NCBI RefSeq assembly: GCF_029626235.1
Contig: NZ_JARUBO010000005.1
Span: forward strand, 583,501-647,500
Reading direction: 5' to 3'
From: Micromonospora sp. WMMD1120
Lineage (GTDB): Bacteria > Actinomycetota > Actinomycetes > Mycobacteriales > Micromonosporaceae
DNA length: 64,000 bases
Under the pieces are notes generated by a model that was given only the letters and a program-made list of their open reading frames with translations, was not told the origin of the DNA and searched no databases. Position numbers and translations under genes: made by a program. This document shows positions 53,121 through 64,000 of this stretch, piece by piece; position 1 is the first letter of the stretch; every line of letters begins with the position of its first letter.

Positions 53121-53992
53121 CCACCGGGGCGGCAGAGGCGGCCGGTGCGCTCCAGGCGCACCGGCCGATGCTGCTCGGGCTCGCGTACCGCCTGCTCGGC
53201 AGCCGACACGACGCGGAGGACGTGCTCCAGGAGGCGTACCTGCGCTGGCTCGGCGTGGACCGCGCGGCGGTCGGCGAGCCGCGCCGCTACCTGTCCCGGA
53301 TCGTCACCCGCCTGGCCCTGGACCGGTTACGCGCCCGGCAGGCGGCCCGCGAGACGTACGTCGGCACGTGGCTCCCCGAGCCGGTGCCGACCGAGCCCTC
53401 GCCGTTCGGACCGCTGGACCGCGTGGAGCTGCGCGACTCGCTCTCCACCGCGCTGCTGCACGTCCTGGAGCGGCTGACCCCACCGGAGCGCGCGGTGTAC
53501 GTCCTGCACACCGCCTTCGACCTGCCGTACGCGGAGATCGCCGACATCCTGGGTCGCTCCGCCGACGACTGCCGGCAACTACACCACCGGGCCACCGAGC
53601 GGGTACGGCGGGAGCAGCGCCGGTTCACCGCGACCCGGCCGGAGCGGGAACGGCTGCTGAAGGCGTTCCTCGCCGCCGCCCGCGACGGTGACCTGGCGAC
53701 GCTCACCGGCCTGGTCGCCGCCGACGCCGTCGCGTGGAACGACGGTGGCGGTCGGGTCCGGGCCGCGATCAACCCGGTCACCGGCCCGGATCGGATCGCC
53801 CGGTTCTACGCCGGCGTCTACGGCCCCCGCCACCGGGTGACGATTGATCCGATCGAGCTGAACGGGGAACCCGGCGTGGTGATCACCCGGGCCAACGGCA
53901 GCCCGTACACGCTGACCATCGCCGCGGCGGACGGACGGATCACCGGGATCTACGTGGTCGGCAACCCGGCGAAGCTGCCGCCGCTCGACTGA
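53117..53992 (+). CDS. ECF41-group RNA polymerase sigma factor (SigJ-like)
   Basis: A 291-residue sigma factor. Region 2: HRPMLLGLAYRLLGSRHDAEDVLQEAYLRW; region 4: LTPPERAVYVLHTAFDLPYAEIADILGRSADDCRQLHHRATERVR. The C-terminal SnoaL-like domain carries the ECF41 signatures WNDGGGRVRAA (DGGGK-like) and VGNPAKL (NPDKL-like). In this group the C-terminal extension replaces an anti-sigma factor and tunes activity. GTG 53117 overlaps the CMD gene stop as GTGA. No anti-sigma gene is near, as expected. Confidence 0.95.
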   Translation: MTTGAAEAAGALQAHRPMLLGLAYRLLGSRHDAEDVLQEAYLRWLGVDRAAVGEPRRYLSRIVTRLALDRLRARQAARETYVGTWLPEPVPTEPSPFGPLDRVELRDSLSTALLHVLERLTPPERAVYVLHTAFDLPYAEIADILGRSADDCRQLHHRATERVRREQRRFTATRPERERLLKAFLAAARDGDLATLTGLVAADAVAWNDGGGRVRAAINPVTGPDRIARFYAGVYGPRHRVTIDPIELNGEPGVVITRANGSPYTLTIAAADGRITGIYVVGNPAKLPPLD

Positions 53993-54016
53993 AACCCGCG
54001 CGCCGGCCCGGGTCGG

Positions 54017-54439
54017 TCAGCCCAGCTCGGGGAACCAGAGCGCGATCTCGCGCTTGGCGCTGTCCGTCGAGTCGGAGGCGTGCACCAGGTTCTCCCGGTT
54101 CGACAGCGACAGGTCACCCCGGATGGTGCCGGCGGCGGCCCGGCGGCCGTCGGTCGCGCCGACCAACCCACGGACCACGTCGATGGCCTGGTCGCCGGAG
54201 AGCACCAGGGCGACCAGCGGACCGCCGGTCATGAAGTCCTTCAGCGGCGGGTAGAACGCCTTGTCGACGTGCTCGGCGTAGTGCGCGTCGGCGAGCGCGG
54301 CGTCCATCGTCCGGTGCGCCATCGCGTCGATCCGCAGCCCCTTGCGCTCGAAGCGGGAGAGGACCTCGCCGACCAGGCCGCGGCGAACCGCGTCGGGCTT
54401 GATCAGAACGAGGCTGCGCTCGTCCGGGCTGTTGGACAC
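54017..54439 (-). CDS. ndk: Nucleoside diphosphate kinase
   Basis: A 140-residue enzyme that passes phosphate from ATP to NDPs through a phospho-His intermediate. Active-site block NRENLVHASDSTDSAKREIALWF (His about 121) and RSLVLIKPDAVRRGLVGEVLSRFERKGL at the start are typical. GTG 54439 has GGAGGAA seven bases upstream; the frame upstream of it is noncoding. Its companion genes folC, valS and DUF4233 are nearby in the usual order, with a VOC fusion gene inserted on the other strand. Confidence 0.97.
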   Translation of the reverse strand: MSNSPDERSLVLIKPDAVRRGLVGEVLSRFERKGLRIDAMAHRTMDAALADAHYAEHVDKAFYPPLKDFMTGGPLVALVLSGDQAIDVVRGLVGATDGRRAAAGTIRGDLSLSNRENLVHASDSTDSAKREIALWFPELG

Positions 54440-54581
54440 GCTGGGTTCCTCCTGTACGCGCTGGACGCTCGGGATCGGTACCGTCAGCCTAGCGACCCGG
54501 TCCCGGCGCCGGCGCGGCGGCCGGTCTTTCCCCCGGTGGCCGATCCGGCCTAGCCTGGCCCTGACCCCCGGGAGGTCCACT

Positions 54582-56015
54582 GTGGCGAATGGCGGGAACC
54601 GGCCCATCGCGCCGGTACGCAAGCTGATCGGCACGGTGCTGGGCACCGTCGCCACGTTCGTCGTCCTGTTCGGTCTGGGCATGACCAGTTGGGCCATCGT
54701 CGCCCTCGGAGTCGCCCTGCTGGTGCTGGCCATCGCGCTGGCGACCGTACGCGGCGGCGGTCGCACGTGGGTCGTCGGCGTCGGGCACGTGCACAGCGCC
54801 TCCGAACCGCCCACCCAGTACGCTTTCGGCCGCTGCGAGCTGCAACTGGTGATCGACGCGCCCGGCCTGCCGCCGCGGTCCAAGAAGATCATCGAGCCCC
54901 GGGTGCCGGTCTCCAAGTGGCCGTCGCTGGGCCAGACCCTGCCGATCCGGGTCGCGTTGGACGACCAGCGGCACGTCAAGGTCCTCTGGGACGAGGTGCC
55001 GACGCACGCCGAGACCGCCGCCGCCGTCGCCGACCTGCCACCCGAGTTCGCCGACGCCGACGCCATGGACGAGCTGCTGATTCAGCAGGACGCGCCACCG
55101 TGGGCCGACCGCGCCCCCGACGACGACTTCCGGGACCCGGTCGGTGACCCGTTCCGGGACCCGCTCAGCCCCGACCCCGCACGCGCCGACCCGCTGCGCG
55201 ACGACCCGGGTGTGCCGCCGGAGGAGCGCGAACCGGTGGTGCTGCACCAGAGCCCGGGTGGTCCGGTCGTGTTGGAGGGCGTCGTCGTCGAACAGCAGCA
55301 GGGCGCCGGGCTGCCCCGGCGGGCCACCCCGGCGCCGCGTCCGGCCGCCGAGGAGCGCTTCGACGAGACCTCCGCCGATCGGTACGACAGGCCGGCGGAG
55401 GACCCGCTGCGCGCCACCGCGACGCCCACCACGCCCCCCGTCGACGCGCCCGCCGGGTCGCGGGCCGAAACACCACCGGCGCAGCGCACCGGCCCGGTCG
55501 CCGAGGACCCGGCGGACCCCCTCGACCTTCCGCTGGACGACCCCTCCACCACCGGGCCGGCCCGGGAGACGGTGACCGACGAGGAGCTGGACGAGGCGAT
55601 CTTCGGATTCGAGGGCCGCGCGGCCACGGACCCGACCGGGCCGATCAGCGGGGTGGGCCTGACCCTGCTGGTGACCGACCTGTCGAGGTCGCTCGACTTC
55701 TACCGGGACGTGCTCGGCTTCACCGAGGTCGACCAGGGCGCCCACAACGCCGTACTCGCCTTCGGGGCGACCCGACTCGTCCTGCGCGAGGTGACCGGGG
55801 CGGCGCCCATCAGCCGCCGGTTGGTGCACGTCAACCTCGAGGTGAGCGACATCGAGGCCGCGTACGAGCGGCTTCGCGGCTCCGGGGTGCGGTTCACGTA
55901 CGCCCCCCGGGTGGTCAACCGGGGCACCAAGCTGGAGGTGTGGGCGGCGGCGTTCCGCGACCCGGACGGCCACGGCGTGGCCCTCACCCAGTGGCGCGAA
56001 CGCGCCGAAGCCTGA
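54582..56015 (+). CDS. Membrane-anchored protein with C-terminal VOC domain
   Basis: A 477-residue fusion. Residues 15-56 form two membrane spans (LIGTVLGTVATFVVLFGLG and WAIVALGVALLVLAIALATV). Residues 60-160 hold a compact region (GVGHVHSASEPPTQYAFGRCELQLVIDAPGLPPRSKKIIEPRVPVSKWPSLGQTLPI...). Residues 170-350 are Asp/Pro/Arg-rich and disordered. Residues 353-477 are a VOC/glyoxalase domain (GLTLLVTDLSRSLDFYRDVLGFTEVDQ...VHVNLEVSDIEAAYERLRGSGVRF...AFRDPDGHGVALTQW), in which two usual metal ligands look replaced (Thr in LTLLVTD; Gly-Val-Ala after DGHG). GTG 54582 with GGGAGG upstream. Confidence 0.85.
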   Translation: MANGGNRPIAPVRKLIGTVLGTVATFVVLFGLGMTSWAIVALGVALLVLAIALATVRGGGRTWVVGVGHVHSASEPPTQYAFGRCELQLVIDAPGLPPRSKKIIEPRVPVSKWPSLGQTLPIRVALDDQRHVKVLWDEVPTHAETAAAVADLPPEFADADAMDELLIQQDAPPWADRAPDDDFRDPVGDPFRDPLSPDPARADPLRDDPGVPPEEREPVVLHQSPGGPVVLEGVVVEQQQGAGLPRRATPAPRPAAEERFDETSADRYDRPAEDPLRATATPTTPPVDAPAGSRAETPPAQRTGPVAEDPADPLDLPLDDPSTTGPARETVTDEELDEAIFGFEGRAATDPTGPISGVGLTLLVTDLSRSLDFYRDVLGFTEVDQGAHNAVLAFGATRLVLREVTGAAPISRRLVHVNLEVSDIEAAYERLRGSGVRFTYAPRVVNRGTKLEVWAAAFRDPDGHGVALTQWRERAEA

Positions 56016-56041
56016 GCCGCCCGCCGGAACGGGGCCGGACG

Positions 56042-56452
56042 TCAGCCCAGGATGACCCGGCGGACGTGCAACGCGTACGCCCAGACCAGGGCGAAGATGA
56101 TGCCCAACCCCAGCAACGACCAGTGCAGGAGGCCGCCCAGCAGCAGCAGGCCCTGGAGTACGGTGCCGGCGTGCCACGCCCATTGACGGCGCATCAGGCC
56201 GGCGAGGACGACCGCGGCCACGGCCAGCGCCACCACGGCGCCGATCGCCGCGCCGCCGAGGTCACCGCCGACAACCCGGATCGGCTGGATCGCCAGCAGC
56301 AGCACCAACGCCTCCAGGCCGAGGGTGCCGGCGCCCAGGCCGCGTACGGCCCGCTCCGGGTCGCGCAGCCCGGAGCGGCGCGGCTGCCCGGCGGTGGGTT
56401 CCTCCTCCGCCGGTTGCCCGGCCGGGTGCGGGTCCTGCTCCGGGCCGGTCAT
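56042..56452 (-). CDS. DUF4233 domain membrane protein
   Basis: A 136-residue protein with a Pro/Glu-rich N-terminus and four spans. The DUF4233 pattern is RAVRGLGAGTLGLEALVLLLAIQPI...RQWAWHAGTVLQGLLLLGGLLHWSLLGLGIIFALVWAYALHVR. Its ATG overlaps the folC stop (ATGA), the conserved arrangement valS-folC-DUF4233-ndk of actinobacteria. Function unknown. Confidence 0.92.
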   Translation of the reverse strand: MTGPEQDPHPAGQPAEEEPTAGQPRRSGLRDPERAVRGLGAGTLGLEALVLLLAIQPIRVVGGDLGGAAIGAVVALAVAAVVLAGLMRRQWAWHAGTVLQGLLLLGGLLHWSLLGLGIIFALVWAYALHVRRVILG

Positions 56453-57783
56453 CGCTTCAGCAGCCGGCGGGCGTCGGCGACCGTCACCACCGAACCCGTG
56501 ACCAGCACCCCCACCCCGCTCAGCTCACCGGGGACGTCCTCCTCGGCCAGCGCCACCGCCAGCTCGATCGCGTCCGGCATCTCCTCGGCCGACTCCACCC
56601 GGTCCTCGCCGAAGATCTCGACGGCGAGCGCGGCGAGGTCCGCCGTCGCCATCGCCCGGGGCGAGCTGTTGCGGGTGACCACGATCTGGTCGACCACCGG
56701 CTCCAGCAACTCCAGCAGGCTCGTCGCGTCCTTGTCGGCGAGGACGCCGAGCACCGCCACCAACTTGCTGAACGCGAACTCCTCCTGGAGGGCGGTAACG
56801 GTGGCGGCCATGCCGTGCGGGTTGTGCGCGCCGTCCAGCAGGACGGTCGGCGCGGTACGGACCCGCTCCAGACGACCCGGCGAACTGGCCGACGCGAAGC
56901 CCTCCCGGACCGCCTCGATGTCGAGTTGCCGGCGGGCCCCCGCACCCAGGAACGCCTCGACGGCGGCGAGCGCCACAGCGGCGTTCTGCGCCTGGTGGGC
57001 GCCGTGCAGCGGAACGAACACGTCGTCGTAGACACCGCCCAGTCCCTGGAGGCTGAGCACCTGACCGCCGACCGCGACCGCCCGGCGCAGCACGCCGAAC
57101 TCGGCGCCCTCGCGGGCGATGGTGGCGCCGACCTCGGCGCAGCGCTCGAGGATCGGACGCGCGGCCTCCTCCTCCTGCGCCGCCGCGATCACCGTGGCGC
57201 CGCTGTGGATGATGCCCGCCTTGGCCAACGCGATGTCCTGGAGGGTGTCACCGAGCCACTCGGTGTGGTCCAGTCCGATCGGGGTGATCACGCAGACCCC
57301 GGCCTGGATCACGTTCGTGGCGTCCTCGGCCCCACCGAGGCCGACCTCGACCACGGCGATGTCGACAGGCGCGTCGGCGAACGTGGCGAACGCCAGCGCG
57401 GTGGTCATGTCGAAGTACGTCAGTGGCTCGTCCGATCGCGCGTCGACCAGCTCGGCGAGCGGCTTCACCTCCTGGTACACCGCGGCGAACCGCTCCTCGC
57501 TCACCGGTTCCCCGTCCAGGCTGATCCGTTCCCGCACGGTCTCCAGGTGCGGGCTGGTGTACCGGCCGGTGTGCAGCCCGAACGCCCGCAACAGCGAGTC
57601 GATCATCCGCGCCGTCGAGGTCTTGCCGTTGGTGCCGGTCAGGTGGATCGAGGGGTACGCGCGCTGCGGGCTGCCGAGCAGATCGAGCAGCGACTCGATC
57701 CGGTCCAGCTCGAAGACCATGCGGGTGAACCCACGAGCGGCCAGTTCGGCCTCGACGGCGGCGAAATCGGTACGGTCGGTCAC
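56449..57783 (-). CDS. folC: Folylpolyglutamate synthase / dihydrofolate synthase
   Basis: A 444-residue Mur-ligase-like enzyme that adds glutamate to folates. P-loop [23 protein letters not shown] (about 47-69), the folate loop [54 protein letters not shown] and [11 protein letters not shown] are all present. The start GTG 57783 overlaps the valS stop as GTGA, so folC is coupled to valS upstream and to DUF4233 downstream. Confidence 0.97.
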   Translation of the reverse strand: MTDRTDFAAVEAELAARGFTRMVFELDRIESLLDLLGSPQRAYPSIHLTGTNGKTSTARMIDSLLRAFGLHTGRYTSPHLETVRERISLDGEPVSEERFAAVYQEVKPLAELVDARSDEPLTYFDMTTALAFATFADAPVDIAVVEVGLGGAEDATNVIQAGVCVITPIGLDHTEWLGDTLQDIALAKAGIIHSGATVIAAAQEEEAARPILERCAEVGATIAREGAEFGVLRRAVAVGGQVLSLQGLGGVYDDVFVPLHGAHQAQNAAVALAAVEAFLGAGARRQLDIEAVREGFASASSPGRLERVRTAPTVLLDGAHNPHGMAATVTALQEEFAFSKLVAVLGVLADKDATSLLELLEPVVDQIVVTRNSSPRAMATADLAALAVEIFGEDRVESAEEMPDAIELAVALAEEDVPGELSGVGVLVTGSVVTVADARRLLKR

Positions 57784-60398
57784 GAGGACAGTGTCTCCAG
57801 AGCGGCGTCGATCCGGACCAGGTCGGCCTCGGCGGTGGCGAGCCGGTCGCGGATCTTCGCGACCACCGGCTCGGGGGCCTTGCCGATGAAGGCCGGGTTG
57901 TCGAGCTTCGCCCGCGCCTGCGCGGCCTCCTTCTCGGCCGCCGCGCGGTCCTTGGTCAGCCGGGCCCGCTCGGCGGCCACGTCGATCGACCCCCGGGTGT
58001 CCAACGCGACACCCACCGCGCCGGGCATGGCCAGCGTGGCGCTGGCCTGGAAGTCGTCACCCGCCGGGTCCAGCCGGACCAGCGAACGGATCAGCGGCTC
58101 GTGGGCGGCGATGCCCGCGCCGGCCAGCCCGTCCAGGCGCGCGGCCACCCGCTGCGTCGGGCGCAGGCCCTGGTCCGAACGGAACCGACGGATCTCGGTG
58201 ACCACCCGCTGAAGCGCGACCAGCTCCGCCTCGGCGGCGTCGTCGACGAACGACCGGTCGGCCACCGGCCACGAGGCCGTCTGCACCGTCTCGCCGCCGG
58301 TCAGGGCCAGCCACAGCTCCTCGGTGACGAACGGGATGACCGGGTGCAGCAGCCGCAGCAACTGCTCGAGCACGTGCCCGAGCACCCGTCGGCTGGTCTC
58401 CGCCCGTTCCCCACCCTCGATCAGCACCGGCTTGCTCAGCTCGACGTACCAGTCGCAGACGTCGTCCCAGGCGAAGTGGTACAGCAGGTCGCAGACCTTG
58501 GCGAACTCGTACGCCTCGAACTGCTCGTCGACCTCGGCGGTGACGTGCGCCAGCCGGGACAGGATCCACCTGTCGACGGTGGAGAGCCGCTCGACCGGGG
58601 GCAGCTCACCGGTGGTGTGCGCGCCGTTCATCAGGGCGAACCGGGTGGCGTTCCAGAGCTTGTTGCAGAAGTTGCGCGAGCCCTGGCACCACTCCTCGCT
58701 GACCGGGACGTCCTGGCCCGGGTTGGCGCCGCGCGCCAGGGTGAACCGGGTGGCGTCGGCGCCGTAGCGGTCGATCCAGTCCAGCGGGTCGACCACGTTG
58801 CCGAACGACTTCGACATCTTCTTGCCGAACTGGTCGCGCACCATGCCGTGCAGCGCCACCACGTCGAACGGCGGCCGGCCGTCCATCGCGTAGAGGCCGA
58901 ACATCATCATCCGGGCCACCCAGAAGAACAGGATGTCGTAGCCCGTGACCAGGACGCTGGTCGGGTAGAACTTCGCCAGGTCCGGGGTCTGCTCCGGCCA
59001 GCCGAGGGTGGAGAACGGCCACAGGCCGCTGGAGAACCAGGTGTCCAGGACGTCCTCGTCCTGGTGCCAGCCCGCACCGGTGGGCGGCGTCTCGTCCGGG
59101 CCGACGCAGACGATCTCGCCCGCCGGGCCGTACCAGACCGGGATGCGGTGCCCCCACCAGAGCTGGCGGGAGATGCACCAGTCGTGCATGTTGTCGACCC
59201 AGGCGAAGTAGCGCTTGGCCAACTCGGCCGGCTCGATGCGGACCCGACCGTCACGCACCGCGTCACCGGCGGCCTGCGCCAGCGGGGCGGTGTTGACGAA
59301 CCACTGCAACGACAGCCGCGGCTCCACAGTCGTCTTGCAGCGCGAGCAGTGCCCGACCGCGTGCACGTACGGGCGCTTTTCGGCGACGATCCGGCCCTGC
59401 TCACGCAGCGCGGCCACGATCGCGGGCCGAGCCTCGAAGCGGTCCAGCCCTTCGAACGGGCCGGGCACGGTGATCACGCCGCGCTCGTCCATCACGGTCA
59501 GCGCGGGCAGGTCGTGCCGCTGACCGATCTCGAAGTCGTTCGGGTCGTGGGCGGGCGTCACCTTGACCATGCCGGTGCCGAAGGACGGGTCGACGTGCGC
59601 GTCAGCGACGATCGGGATCCGCCGGCCGGTGAGCGGCAGCTCGACCTCGGTGCCGATCAGGTGCTGGTAACGCTCGTCGTCCGGGTGGACCGCCACCGCC
59701 GTGTCGCCGAGCATCGTCTCGGCCCGCGTGGTGGCCACCACGACCTCGTCGCTGTAGCGGATGGAAACCAGCTCACCGTCGTCGTCGGTGTGCTCGACCT
59801 CGATGTCGGAAAGGGCCGTCAGGCAACGCGGGCACCAGTTGATGATCCGGTTGGCGCGGTAGATCAGGCCGTCGTCGAAGAGCTTCTTGAAGATCGTCTG
59901 GACGGCGCGGGTCAACCCCTCGTCCATGGTGAAGCGCTCACGGTCCCAGTCGACGGAGTCGCCGAGCCGGCGCATCTGGCCGAGGATGGCGCCGCCGGAC
60001 TCGGACTTCCACTGCCAGACCCGCTCGACGAACTTCTCCCGACCGAGGTCGTGCCGGGACAACCCCTCGGCGGCGAGCTGGCGCTCGACCAGGTTCTGGG
60101 TGGCGATGCCGGCGTGGTCCATGCCCGGCAGCCACAGCGCCTCGAAGCCCTGCATCCGCTTACGCCGGGTCAACGCGTCCATGAGGGTGTGCTCGAACGC
60201 GTGGCCCATGTGCAGCGAGCCGGTGACGTTCGGCGGCGGGATGACGATGGTGAAGGGGGCCTTCTCGCTGTCGGCGGAGGCCCGGAAGTGCCCAGCGGCT
60301 ACCCACTGCTCGTACCGTCGCTGCTCTACCTCGCCGGGCTGATACTGGCCGGCCAGGGTCGGGGCGTCGGGGCGTCGGGTATCCAGTCTCTCGGTCAC
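57780..60398 (-). CDS. valS: Valyl-tRNA synthetase
   Basis: An 872-residue class I synthetase. HIGH as [20 protein letters not shown] (about 54-73), KMSKS as [16 protein letters not shown], the editing domain with [26 protein letters not shown], zinc-type Cys at CRHCK-like [12 protein letters not shown], and a C-terminal coiled coil ([52 protein letters not shown]) that is typical for ValS. The start is GTG 60398. First gene of valS-folC-DUF4233. No T-box signature is seen upstream, unlike ileS. Confidence 0.98.
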   Translation of the reverse strand: MTERLDTRRPDAPTLAGQYQPGEVEQRRYEQWVAAGHFRASADSEKAPFTIVIPPPNVTGSLHMGHAFEHTLMDALTRRKRMQGFEALWLPGMDHAGIATQNLVERQLAAEGLSRHDLGREKFVERVWQWKSESGGAILGQMRRLGDSVDWDRERFTMDEGLTRAVQTIFKKLFDDGLIYRANRIINWCPRCLTALSDIEVEHTDDDGELVSIRYSDEVVVATTRAETMLGDTAVAVHPDDERYQHLIGTEVELPLTGRRIPIVADAHVDPSFGTGMVKVTPAHDPNDFEIGQRHDLPALTVMDERGVITVPGPFEGLDRFEARPAIVAALREQGRIVAEKRPYVHAVGHCSRCKTTVEPRLSLQWFVNTAPLAQAAGDAVRDGRVRIEPAELAKRYFAWVDNMHDWCISRQLWWGHRIPVWYGPAGEIVCVGPDETPPTGAGWHQDEDVLDTWFSSGLWPFSTLGWPEQTPDLAKFYPTSVLVTGYDILFFWVARMMMFGLYAMDGRPPFDVVALHGMVRDQFGKKMSKSFGNVVDPLDWIDRYGADATRFTLARGANPGQDVPVSEEWCQGSRNFCNKLWNATRFALMNGAHTTGELPPVERLSTVDRWILSRLAHVTAEVDEQFEAYEFAKVCDLLYHFAWDDVCDWYVELSKPVLIEGGERAETSRRVLGHVLEQLLRLLHPVIPFVTEELWLALTGGETVQTASWPVADRSFVDDAAEAELVALQRVVTEIRRFRSDQGLRPTQRVAARLDGLAGAGIAAHEPLIRSLVRLDPAGDDFQASATLAMPGAVGVALDTRGSIDVAAERARLTKDRAAAEKEAAQARAKLDNPAFIGKAPEPVVAKIRDRLATAEADLVRIDAALETLSS

Positions 60399-60467
60399 CC
60401 GACAAGTCTACGAAGGGCTTCCGCGGACCTGACGTGCGCCACCTCTCGTTCGCGTACGGTGTCGGCT

Positions 60468-61154
60468 ATGTCCGACGCACATCTCACCGAGCGGTCGCCG
60501 CACGGCGGTCGCGAGCCGGTCGAGCTGACCGAAGAGCCGATCCAGCTGAGCACCCGGGACTCCGGGGGCGATTCCGACGAGCAGTCGGCCGGCTGGTCCC
60601 GGCGACGCAAGATCGGTTGGACGGTCGCGCTGGTGGTCGGCCTGGCCGGCGCCGCGGTGCTGGGCGTCGGCGGCTGGCGGGTCGCCCAGCAGAAGGACAC
60701 CGAGCTGACCTCGCCCGAGCAGGTCGCGGGGCTGACCAGGGACGACAGCGAGCGGGCGAAGAGCACTGCCGACTACCTGCGCAGCGGCCTGGCGGCGAAC
60801 ATCGAGTTGGACCGGAGCTTCGGCACCGTCTACCGCGACCCGGCCGACGACAAACGCTCGGTGCTCATCTTCGGCGGCACCACACTGCTCTGGCAGCCGG
60901 AGCGCGACCTGGACAGCCTCTTCCGTCTCATGTCGGACGAGACCGGTGCGGTGAACGGCCTCCGCGAGCTGCCCGCGGGCGACCTCGGCGGCGTGCTGAA
61001 GTGCGGCAACACCAGCGGCGAGGGCGGTGACTTCGCGGTGTGCGGCTGGGCCGACCACGGCAGCGTGGTCATGGCGATGTTCCCGGGCCGGTCCCTCGAC
61101 GACGCCGGCGGCCTGCTCCGCAACCTTCGCGACGGCATGCAGACCCGAGGCTGA
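60468..61154 (+). CDS. Single-span membrane protein with DHGS-motif ectodomain
   Basis: A 228-residue protein: acidic cytoplasmic N-terminus (1-45), basic WSRRRKIG, span WTVALVVGLAGAAVLGVGGWRV, then an ectodomain with FGTVYRDPADDKRSVLIFGGTTLLWQPERDLDSLFRLMSDE, LGGVLKCGNTSGEGGDFAVCGWADHGSVVMAMFPGRSLDDAGGLLRNLRDGM. The order FGGT, CG...GGDxxVC, DHGS, DxxxLLxxLR matches the protein at 45794-46951, so these are paralogues with different N-termini. ATG 60468. Divergent from valS. Function unknown; the extracellular fold is probably held by the Cys pair. Confidence 0.85.
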   Translation: MSDAHLTERSPHGGREPVELTEEPIQLSTRDSGGDSDEQSAGWSRRRKIGWTVALVVGLAGAAVLGVGGWRVAQQKDTELTSPEQVAGLTRDDSERAKSTADYLRSGLAANIELDRSFGTVYRDPADDKRSVLIFGGTTLLWQPERDLDSLFRLMSDETGAVNGLRELPAGDLGGVLKCGNTSGEGGDFAVCGWADHGSVVMAMFPGRSLDDAGGLLRNLRDGMQTRG

Positions 61155-61219
61155 CCCTGCTCTCCCTGCTCTGACACGTGTCCCGGTCCCCACGACCCCG
61201 GCAGCCGACCCAGGTCCCC

Positions 61220-61700
61220 GCGATATCGGGGCAACCCGGCACCCGGGTAAGGCCGACATTCGGCCACGCCCGTTGATCGACTCGGACTTCATGAACTCGG
61301 GGCATCTCGGCACCCGGGTAGGGCCGACGTCCGGGCACGGCCCCGCTGATCGACTCGGGTTTCGTGAACTCGGGTCATCCCGGTGCTCGGGTAGGGCCGA
61401 CATTCGGCCACGCCCCCGTTGATCGACTCGGACTTCATGAACTCGGGGCATCCCGGCGCTCGGGTAGGGCCGACATCCGCGCAGCCCGAGGTTGGCCACG
61501 CGGGTTTCGTGAACTCGGGGCGTCCCGGTGCTCGGGTAGGGCTGACTTCCGGCCAGGCCCCGGTGATCGACTCGGGTTTCGTGAACTTGGGGCATCCCGA
61601 TGGCCGGGTAGGGCCGACGTCCGGGCACACCCCCTGGTGATCGACTCGGGTTTTGTGAAGTCGGGGCATTCCGGGGCTTGGGTAGGGCCAACCTGCGGGT
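61220..61700. repeat. 72-74 bp tandem array, about six units, TGATCGACTCGG core
   Basis: TGATCGACTCGG starts at 61274, 61348, 61420, 61564 and 61638, with a decayed unit near 61492; the steps are 72-74 bases. Each unit continues with a TTCGTGAACTCGGGGCATCC-like stretch and CTCGGGTAGGGCCGACATCC. Because 72 is 24 codons, long spurious frames run through it on both strands. The core equals the left arm of the hairpin elements at 8902 and 9074. The 61155-61890 interval between the membrane protein gene and the rRNA terminator holds this array and unstructured GC-rich DNA, and no gene I can support. Confidence 0.85.
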
Positions 61701-61890
61701 ACGCCTGCGTTGAATCGGCCCCCGGTTACCGGGCTGCCGGCATATCGGGGCTACCCACCGACCGGATACCCCCGATAGCACGAAACCCGGGGGTCGATCA
61801 CCGCCCCTCAACCCCCGCCAGCCGTCAAGGCAGCCCTTCAGTAGCCGCGGTGCGGCCTACAAGGCAGCCCCGCAGGGGGGTCGGGAAACG

Positions 61891-61928
61891 CGAATAAGCC
61901 CACCCCGTTTACGGGGTGGGCTTATTCG
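61891..61928 (-). terminator. rRNA operon terminator
   Basis: A near-perfect stem of 17-18 bp (CGAATAAGCCCACCCCG and complement) with a TTTA/TT loop, just beyond the 5S 3' end on the minus strand. Its strength and position mark the end of the rrn operon. Confidence 0.88.
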
Positions 61929-61936
61929 GAAGATTG

Positions 61937-62053
61937 TCCGGCGGCGTCCTACTCTCCCACACCCTCACAAGTGCAGTACCATCGGCGCTGGAGGGCTTAG
62001 CTTCCGGGTTCGGAATGTAACCGGGCGTTTCCCCTCCGCCATGACCGCCGTAA
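61937..62053 (-). rRNA. rrf: 5S ribosomal RNA
   Basis: The minus strand reads GGCGGTCATGGCGGAGGGGA near the 5' end, then ACATTCCGAACCCGGAAGCTAAGCC (loop B/C) and GTGGGAGAGTAGGACGCCGCC at the 3' end, the canonical 5S. The 5' and 3' ends pair (GGCGGC). About 117 nt; ends are estimated to within a few bases. Confidence 0.93.
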
Positions 62054-62139
62054 CACTATGAACATATCAAACAACCCACGGCATGATCACACGGGTGTTC
62101 GCTCGTTCAGAGTTGCACAGTGGACGCGTAGCAGCTTAG

Positions 62140-64000
<1,861 letters not shown>

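Noticed and set aside
58101..61154. Plus-strand open frame of 1017 codons antisense to valS
   Set aside because: Antisense shadow of valS; only the membrane protein from ATG 60468 is supported.
61220..61700. Possible CRISPR array
   Set aside because: Units are direct tandem copies without unique spacers, and no cas genes are near. The same holds for the 19-bp arrays.
61364..61897. 177-codon frame with a 24-residue repeat (IDSDFMNSGHPG-like)
   Set aside because: The 72-bp tandem DNA repeat is open in several frames on both strands; it resembles noncoding elements elsewhere in the window, so a repeat protein is unlikely.

Overview
The window is high-GC actinobacterial chromosome, most likely from Micromonosporaceae (a Micromonospora-like genome). 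The reasons are the strong G/C bias at third codon positions, many GTG starts, frequent 4-base ATGA/GTGA gene overlaps, typical actinobacterial families (DUF397, DUF3618, DUF4233, DUF4383, ECF41 sigma factor, mycosin, TIGR03936/TIGR03960) and the conserved gene orders nadD-rsfS-phosphatase-degV-comEA-comEC-holA / rpsT / lepA and rplU-rpmA-obgE. Most of it is core chromosome. I see no prophage, plasmid, insertion sequence or CRISPR array.

Layout. 1-3.5 kb: end of a MOSC protein and a sugar ABC importer operon without its ATPase. 3.7-4.9 kb: a tandem duplication of a small GlsB/YeaQ-type membrane protein. 5.2-9.6 kb: lepA, a DUF4240 protein, an APH-family kinase, rpsT. 9.8-20.2 kb: minus-strand housekeeping run holA, comEC, comEA, then (after a VOC protein, a small Cys-rich protein, a divergent mini-GntR and an SDR) degV, phosphatase, rsfS, nadD. 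20.2-28.5 kb: an accessory-looking stretch with PadR, FAD monooxygenase, PepN, DUF397, a CYP152-like P450 and a glycosyltransferase. 28.9-32.9 kb: envelope/stress-type membrane proteins (DUF3618, holin-like, DUF4383, DUF6766) and a GNAT. 32.9-39.9 kb: obgE, rpmA, rplU, a lipoprotein, RNase E/G, TIGR03936. 40.1-43.4 kb: a small type VII secretion-like set (mycosin, glycine-rich WXG protein, helical Esx-like protein) lying between the two radical-SAM partner genes TIGR03936 and TIGR03960. 45.7-54.4 kb: a secreted-domain membrane protein, PlsC, ileS with a T-box leader, acyltransferase 3, a CMD protein with an ECF41 sigma factor, ndk. 54.6-61.2 kb: a membrane-anchored VOC fusion, DUF4233, folC, valS, and a membrane protein paralogous to the one at 45.8 kb. 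61.2-64 kb: a tandem repeat array, then the rRNA operon on the minus strand (terminator, 5S, 3' part of 23S running off the window).

The intergenic DNA is unusually rich in structured repeats: hairpin elements with a GATCTTG core, elements with a TGATCGACTCGG core (isolated at 8.9-9.2 kb, as a ~72-bp tandem array at 61.2-61.7 kb), a 17-copy 19-bp array, and a perfect 21-bp inverted repeat at 47.04 kb. The observations I rate highest are the T7SS-like insertion between the radical-SAM pair, the probable ATC start codon of the TIGR03936 gene, the T-box leader of ileS, the paralogous DHGS-motif ectodomains, the membrane-VOC fusion, and the repeat families. I found no clearly new multi-gene defence or biosynthetic system; the candidates for undescribed biology are the small or unassigned proteins and the repeats listed under findings.
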